Below are positions 61,122-64,000 of a stretch of DNA of 64,000 nt, one piece after another (position 1 is the first letter of the stretch; each line of letters begins with the position of its first letter). The stretch is from UBA4416 sp040387555 (GTDB lineage: Bacteria; Bacteroidota; Bacteroidia; B-17B0; Aurantibacillaceae): NCBI GenBank assembly GCA_040387555.1, contig JAZKDO010000004.1:124001-188000 (forward strand). The letters are read 5' to 3'. The position numbers were made by a program, and so were the translations under genes. The notes under the pieces are model-generated. The model searched no databases, was not told the DNA's origin, and worked only from the letters and a program-made list of their open reading frames with translations.

Positions 61122-63593
61122 TTAATTATAATTTAATTTAAAAACGGTTCTACGATTTTGTTTATGTTCTCCATCAGAGCAATCTACCCCATTAGCACAA
61201 TGATTCGCAATCATTGATTCACCCATTCCTTTTGAAATCAAGCGTTTTGGATCAATTCCTTTTTGAATAATGAATTCAGATACAGTAGCGGCACGCTTTT
61301 GTGATAAATAAAGGTTAAAATCATCACTTGCTACAGCATCTGTATGTGATTCAATTTCCAAGGTTAGTTTTGGATTTGATTTTAAGGCTTCAACAGCTTT
61401 CATTAGAAGTTCTTCTCCTGCTTTTGGGAGAGTTGCACTACCTGATTCATAATAAATGTTCTCTATAATTTCAATTTGTTTTTTCTCAGCACTTAATGTC
61501 GTAATCTTCATCCAGGGGTCTGGCTCAGAAATAGTAGACATCTGCGCTTTTTCAATTTCTAATAGCTGATACTCAAATAATCCGAATTGATTTTTTTGAA
61601 TTGTCTTGATGATTTGTCCAGTGCTGTTTGTAATAACAATTGTTGTAGAACTGATATTTTTAGCATCCATTTCATCAATTTTAAACGTATAGTTCCCAGA
61701 AGGATTCACACCAATAAAATTAAAGTAGCCATTAGCATCTGTCTTTTTTAATAATACCTCACCGTTAGGCTTAATAAGTTGTAATGTGAGGTTATTAATC
61801 GGAACTTGTTCAGGCATTAAGGCGTAAACACGCCCACTGAGATTTATTGCCAGGGCTACATCGTCCATTTCCATTAAACTTAAAGCAACGAAATCTGTTT
61901 GAAGGATTTCAAAATTAAATCTGTTTTTTCCAATGACATTGGATTTTAAAACCGTTTTTCCGTTTTTATCAGCCAGCACAAATTTCTTATTTTGCAAGGC
62001 CAATTCTTCCTGGCCTTCTATTTCAATGAGATAATCTTTATCAAAAGGTAGGTTTTTAAAAATAAAACGACCTTTCTCATCTGTTGTTGTAGCAAAAAAT
62101 TGCTCCCCTTTTTGATTGGTAATATAAATGTTTTTATTGGCTAAAGGCTGTTTACTATCATCGTCTGCTAATATGAATCCTTCCATATTTACGATTAACC
62201 TTGTGTCGCTAACAATTTTTCCAACTTTTACGCTTTTGGAACTGCTATTATTGTAAATGTCAGTTACCACTAAATCAATTTTTTTCAGGTTATCTGTCGG
62301 GATCTTAAAACGGAATAGAGGATTAAGGTCTTCCGCATTAAAAGGTAATTCTCGGCCATTTACTGTCATGGATTTTATTAAACTTTTGTCCGCAATTTCG
62401 CCTTCCAACACAGAGTTAACCTGATTATTGTATACGTTGATAAAGTTGTTCTGATCAACAAATGGATAATACCATTTGATTACCGGAGGATCGCTTTCAC
62501 GGTTAGCATTATAGTGTTTTTCTTCTGCATCTTTTAATAGAGCCACAGCTTCCCGATGGTTTGGTATAAGTTTAAGAAATATTTTAGTTTCAGCAATTGC
62601 TTCTTTAAAATTTCCAAGTTCCATTAAACACTGCGCTTTAAAGAAATGAGCCATGTGAATTTTTTCATCCAATAAAAGACATTTTGTGAAATCACTTAAT
62701 GCACTGCTGTACTGAAAAGTTTTCTGAAAAACAATCCCACGCTGATAAAACAGTATGCCGTCTTTTGGTTCTAAATAAATCGCTTTATTCAAATCATTTA
62801 ATGCTGTTTTGTAATCTGCTTTACCTACGTATGGAAAACTACGTAGATAATAACCTACATAATTTTTAGGAAGAATCGTATCCCCTTCATCAACTGTAAC
62901 AGCCAGATTGTAGGTTTCAATAGATTCATCATATTGTTTAGTTTTGTATAGAACAGTTCCGAGATTTAAATAATATGGTTTATAAGTAATTTTAGACCGG
63001 GCCTGGTTTTTAAAAGTAGTGATCGCCTTTTTGTAAGATTGAATAGCAGATGCATAGTCCTTCAGACTGTCTTTTGCTACAGCCCTGTAATAATGAGATA
63101 CTTCGGAGGTTTTACCGTCAGCTCTTGGTTCTTCCGCAATCGCTAAATCTGACTTTGCAATGGCTTTATCATATTGATTTAATTTGAGGTAACAAAAGGC
63201 CGATTTTTGCAAGGCTTCAACATTACCTTTGTCTAATGCTAACAATTGGTCGTAAATTTTCAGGGCATTTTCAAAGTCATATTGACCAATGTATAGCGAA
63301 CCAATTTTAAGATATACATCCTTTTCTTTTGGTTCCAATTTATTGCAAGCCAAGAAATCGTTAATGGCTTTTTGTGGTTCACGGATATTTTCGAAACAAA
63401 TGCCACGACTAAATAATACTTCGAAATCAGTAGGCTCTAATGCATTTGCCTTAGTATATTCTTCAATGGCGCCAACATAATTTTTCTCTTTAAGATAAGT
63501 ATCTGCCTGTTTTTTGAATTTTTTCGCTGTTTGTGAAAAAAGAGCGTTCGTTAAAAGAAAACCGAACAATAGTATAAAAACGTATTTCTTCAT
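61122..63593 (-). CDS. TPR / carboxypeptidase-regulatory-like / OmpA-family outer-membrane protein
   Basis: An 823-residue protein. A signal peptide (about 1-22) is followed by about nine TPR repeats (to residue 360), a beta-rich region of about 380-460, two carboxypeptidase-regulatory-like folds (around FILADDDSKQPLANKNIYITNQKGE and ANGYFNFIGVNPSGNYTFKI), and a C-terminal OmpA domain (IYYESGSATLPKAGEELL, then LEIESHTDAVASDDFNLYLSQKRA) that binds peptidoglycan. This order partly resembles T9SS-associated PorE, but no WD40-like PD40 repeats are seen. A T9SS or cell-envelope scaffold role is an inference. Confidence 0.88.
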   Translation of the reverse strand: MKKYVFILLFGFLLTNALFSQTAKKFKKQADTYLKEKNYVGAIEEYTKANALEPTDFEVLFSRGICFENIREPQKAINDFLACNKLEPKEKDVYLKIGSLYIGQYDFENALKIYDQLLALDKGNVEALQKSAFCYLKLNQYDKAIAKSDLAIAEEPRADGKTSEVSHYYRAVAKDSLKDYASAIQSYKKAITTFKNQARSKITYKPYYLNLGTVLYKTKQYDESIETYNLAVTVDEGDTILPKNYVGYYLRSFPYVGKADYKTALNDLNKAIYLEPKDGILFYQRGIVFQKTFQYSSALSDFTKCLLLDEKIHMAHFFKAQCLMELGNFKEAIAETKIFLKLIPNHREAVALLKDAEEKHYNANRESDPPVIKWYYPFVDQNNFINVYNNQVNSVLEGEIADKSLIKSMTVNGRELPFNAEDLNPLFRFKIPTDNLKKIDLVVTDIYNNSSSKSVKVGKIVSDTRLIVNMEGFILADDDSKQPLANKNIYITNQKGEQFFATTTDEKGRFIFKNLPFDKDYLIEIEGQEELALQNKKFVLADKNGKTVLKSNVIGKNRFNFEILQTDFVALSLMEMDDVALAINLSGRVYALMPEQVPINNLTLQLIKPNGEVLLKKTDANGYFNFIGVNPSGNYTFKIDEMDAKNISSTTIVITNSTGQIIKTIQKNQFGLFEYQLLEIEKAQMSTISEPDPWMKITTLSAEKKQIEIIENIYYESGSATLPKAGEELLMKAVEALKSNPKLTLEIESHTDAVASDDFNLYLSQKRAATVSEFIIQKGIDPKRLISKGMGESMIANHCANGVDCSDGEHKQNRRTVFKLNYN

Positions 63594-63613
63594 AAATTTT
63601 ACAGAATTTATAC

Positions 63614-63621
63614 CAAATATA
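63614..63621 (-). promoter_or_regulatory. Putative -7 box (TATATTTG) for the TPR-OmpA gene
   Basis: Perfect minus-strand TAnnTTTG, 20 bases before the ATG at 63593 and just after the upstream terminator. Confidence 0.45.
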
Positions 63622-63656
63622 GCACAACTTATCTTTATCCTGAAACTTTTAAAAAC

Positions 63657-63686
63657 AAAAAAAAGCTCCTGAAATAGGAGCTTTTT
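63657..63686 (-). terminator. Intrinsic terminator after the subtilisin gene
   Basis: Perfect stem AAAAGCTCCT / AGGAGCTTTT with a 5-base loop, followed on the minus strand by T-rich sequence. Confidence 0.85.
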
Positions 63687-63707
63687 AATATTTAGTTTAC
63701 CAATTTA

Positions 63708-64000
63708 TTATCCTTTCACCTTTACCATTGATTGAGCCATTTTTACAGCCTCATATAGGTTAACAATGCCTCCTGTTTTAGAAAGTTCGCTAAATTCGAT
63801 CATTTCATCCTTGCTTCCCGGTTTAATGACTTTTTTATCCTTATAGGTTTTAACCGAAGATTTTGTTAATATTTTGATTATCTGTTTTGGTGTTAATTCC
63901 GGATAATAAGATTTTAACACAGCTGCAACACCGGCAACAACCGGAGCCGCCATACTTGTTCCACTGGCGTCCTTATATTTATTATTGTCAGGAACCGTAG
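63708..64000 (-). CDS. S8-family (subtilisin-like) serine peptidase, C-terminal part, truncated by window edge
   Basis: The frame is open from the right edge to a stop at 63708, covering about 96 residues. It contains the catalytic serine block DASGTSMAAPVVAGVAAVLKS of subtilases, followed by the usual helix (YYPELTPKQIIKILTKSS) and a short tail ending MVKVKG. The Asp and His parts of the triad and any signal peptide lie outside the window. No T9SS domain is present at this C-terminus. It precedes the TPR-OmpA gene but is separated from it by a terminator. Confidence 0.88.
   Translation of the reverse strand, partial: TVPDNNKYKDASGTSMAAPVVAGVAAVLKSYYPELTPKQIIKILTKSSVKTYKDKKVIKPGSKDEMIEFSELSKTGGIVNLYEAVKMAQSMVKVKG

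Noticed and set aside
1..64000. Search for tRNA, rRNA, CRISPR arrays, insertion sequences, prophage and integrase genes
   Set aside because: Read by eye, no cloverleaf-like genes, regular spaced direct repeats, transposase motifs or phage genes were found; a covariance-model scan would be needed to exclude small RNAs.

Overview
The window reads as a chromosomal segment of a low-GC, Gram-negative Bacteroidota bacterium. The evidence is two proteins with type IX secretion (T9SS) C-terminal sorting domains, many small lipoproteins with a bare lipobox Cys, a Bacteroidota-type PUR-alpha-like protein, recurrent TAnnTTTG promoter boxes, and few recognisable Shine-Dalgarno sequences. I cannot place it below phylum from sequence alone. 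No rRNA, tRNA, CRISPR array, transposase or phage gene was seen.

Layout. 1-7.4 kb: edge-truncated PAS protein, membrane metallophosphoesterase, acetyl-CoA acetyltransferase, GDCCVxC lipoprotein, glutamate dehydrogenase, CdsA and two unknowns. 7.5-8.8 kb: LuxE-like acyltransferase overlapping an alkyltransferase-like DNA repair protein. 8.9-13.9 kb: polysaccharide assembly genes (flippase, two Wzz-type proteins, Wzy/WaaL-type polymerase or ligase), closed by a 48-bp perfect palindromic terminator. 13.9-16 kb: accD and class I aldolase. 16-21.2 kb: a SiaABC-like partner-switching set (SiaC, SiaB, an interposed lipoprotein, and a large propeller-sensor SpoIIE phosphatase). 21.3-24.3 kb: queuosine-type genes (yhhQ, queD-like) with a VanX-type dipeptidase, then a TPR protein. 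24.3-28 kb: SPFH protein, secreted M43 protease, PUR-alpha-like protein. 28-33.7 kb: glycogen debranching enzyme, aconitase, YceI. 34-36.4 kb: AlkD-like protein, GNAT-NTF2 fusion, STAS-like protein.

36.7-44 kb: a second surface-polysaccharide block (AlgX/AlgJ-like plus MBOAT O-acetylation pair, RfbB, polyprenyl glycosylphosphotransferase, lipoprotein, Gfo/Idh/MocA oxidoreductase). 44-48.3 kb: Pcm, an outer-membrane barrel, two lipoproteins, a deoxyhypusine-synthase-like enzyme. 48.3-55.7 kb: Lon, a cobalamin riboswitch in front of a T9SS surface protein, a small membrane protein, Upp, an EamA transporter, a BtuF-like protein, a barrel protein. 55.7-64 kb: PheT, TsaC/Sua5, Cmk, fatty acid desaturase, a TPR-OmpA protein and an edge-truncated subtilisin.

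How they work together. The two polysaccharide blocks supply complementary steps: initiation, dTDP-sugar precursor and acetylation in one; flipping, chain length and polymerisation in the other. No glycosyltransferases are in view. The Sia-like set probably links an extracytoplasmic signal to surface or biofilm behaviour. The riboswitch surface protein and the BtuF-like protein point to B12 scavenging. The features that most repay follow-up are the B12-riboswitch T9SS protein, the propeller-type Sia module, start-proximal TAnnTTTG promoters suggesting leaderless mRNAs, and several families of palindromic or dispersed repeats.
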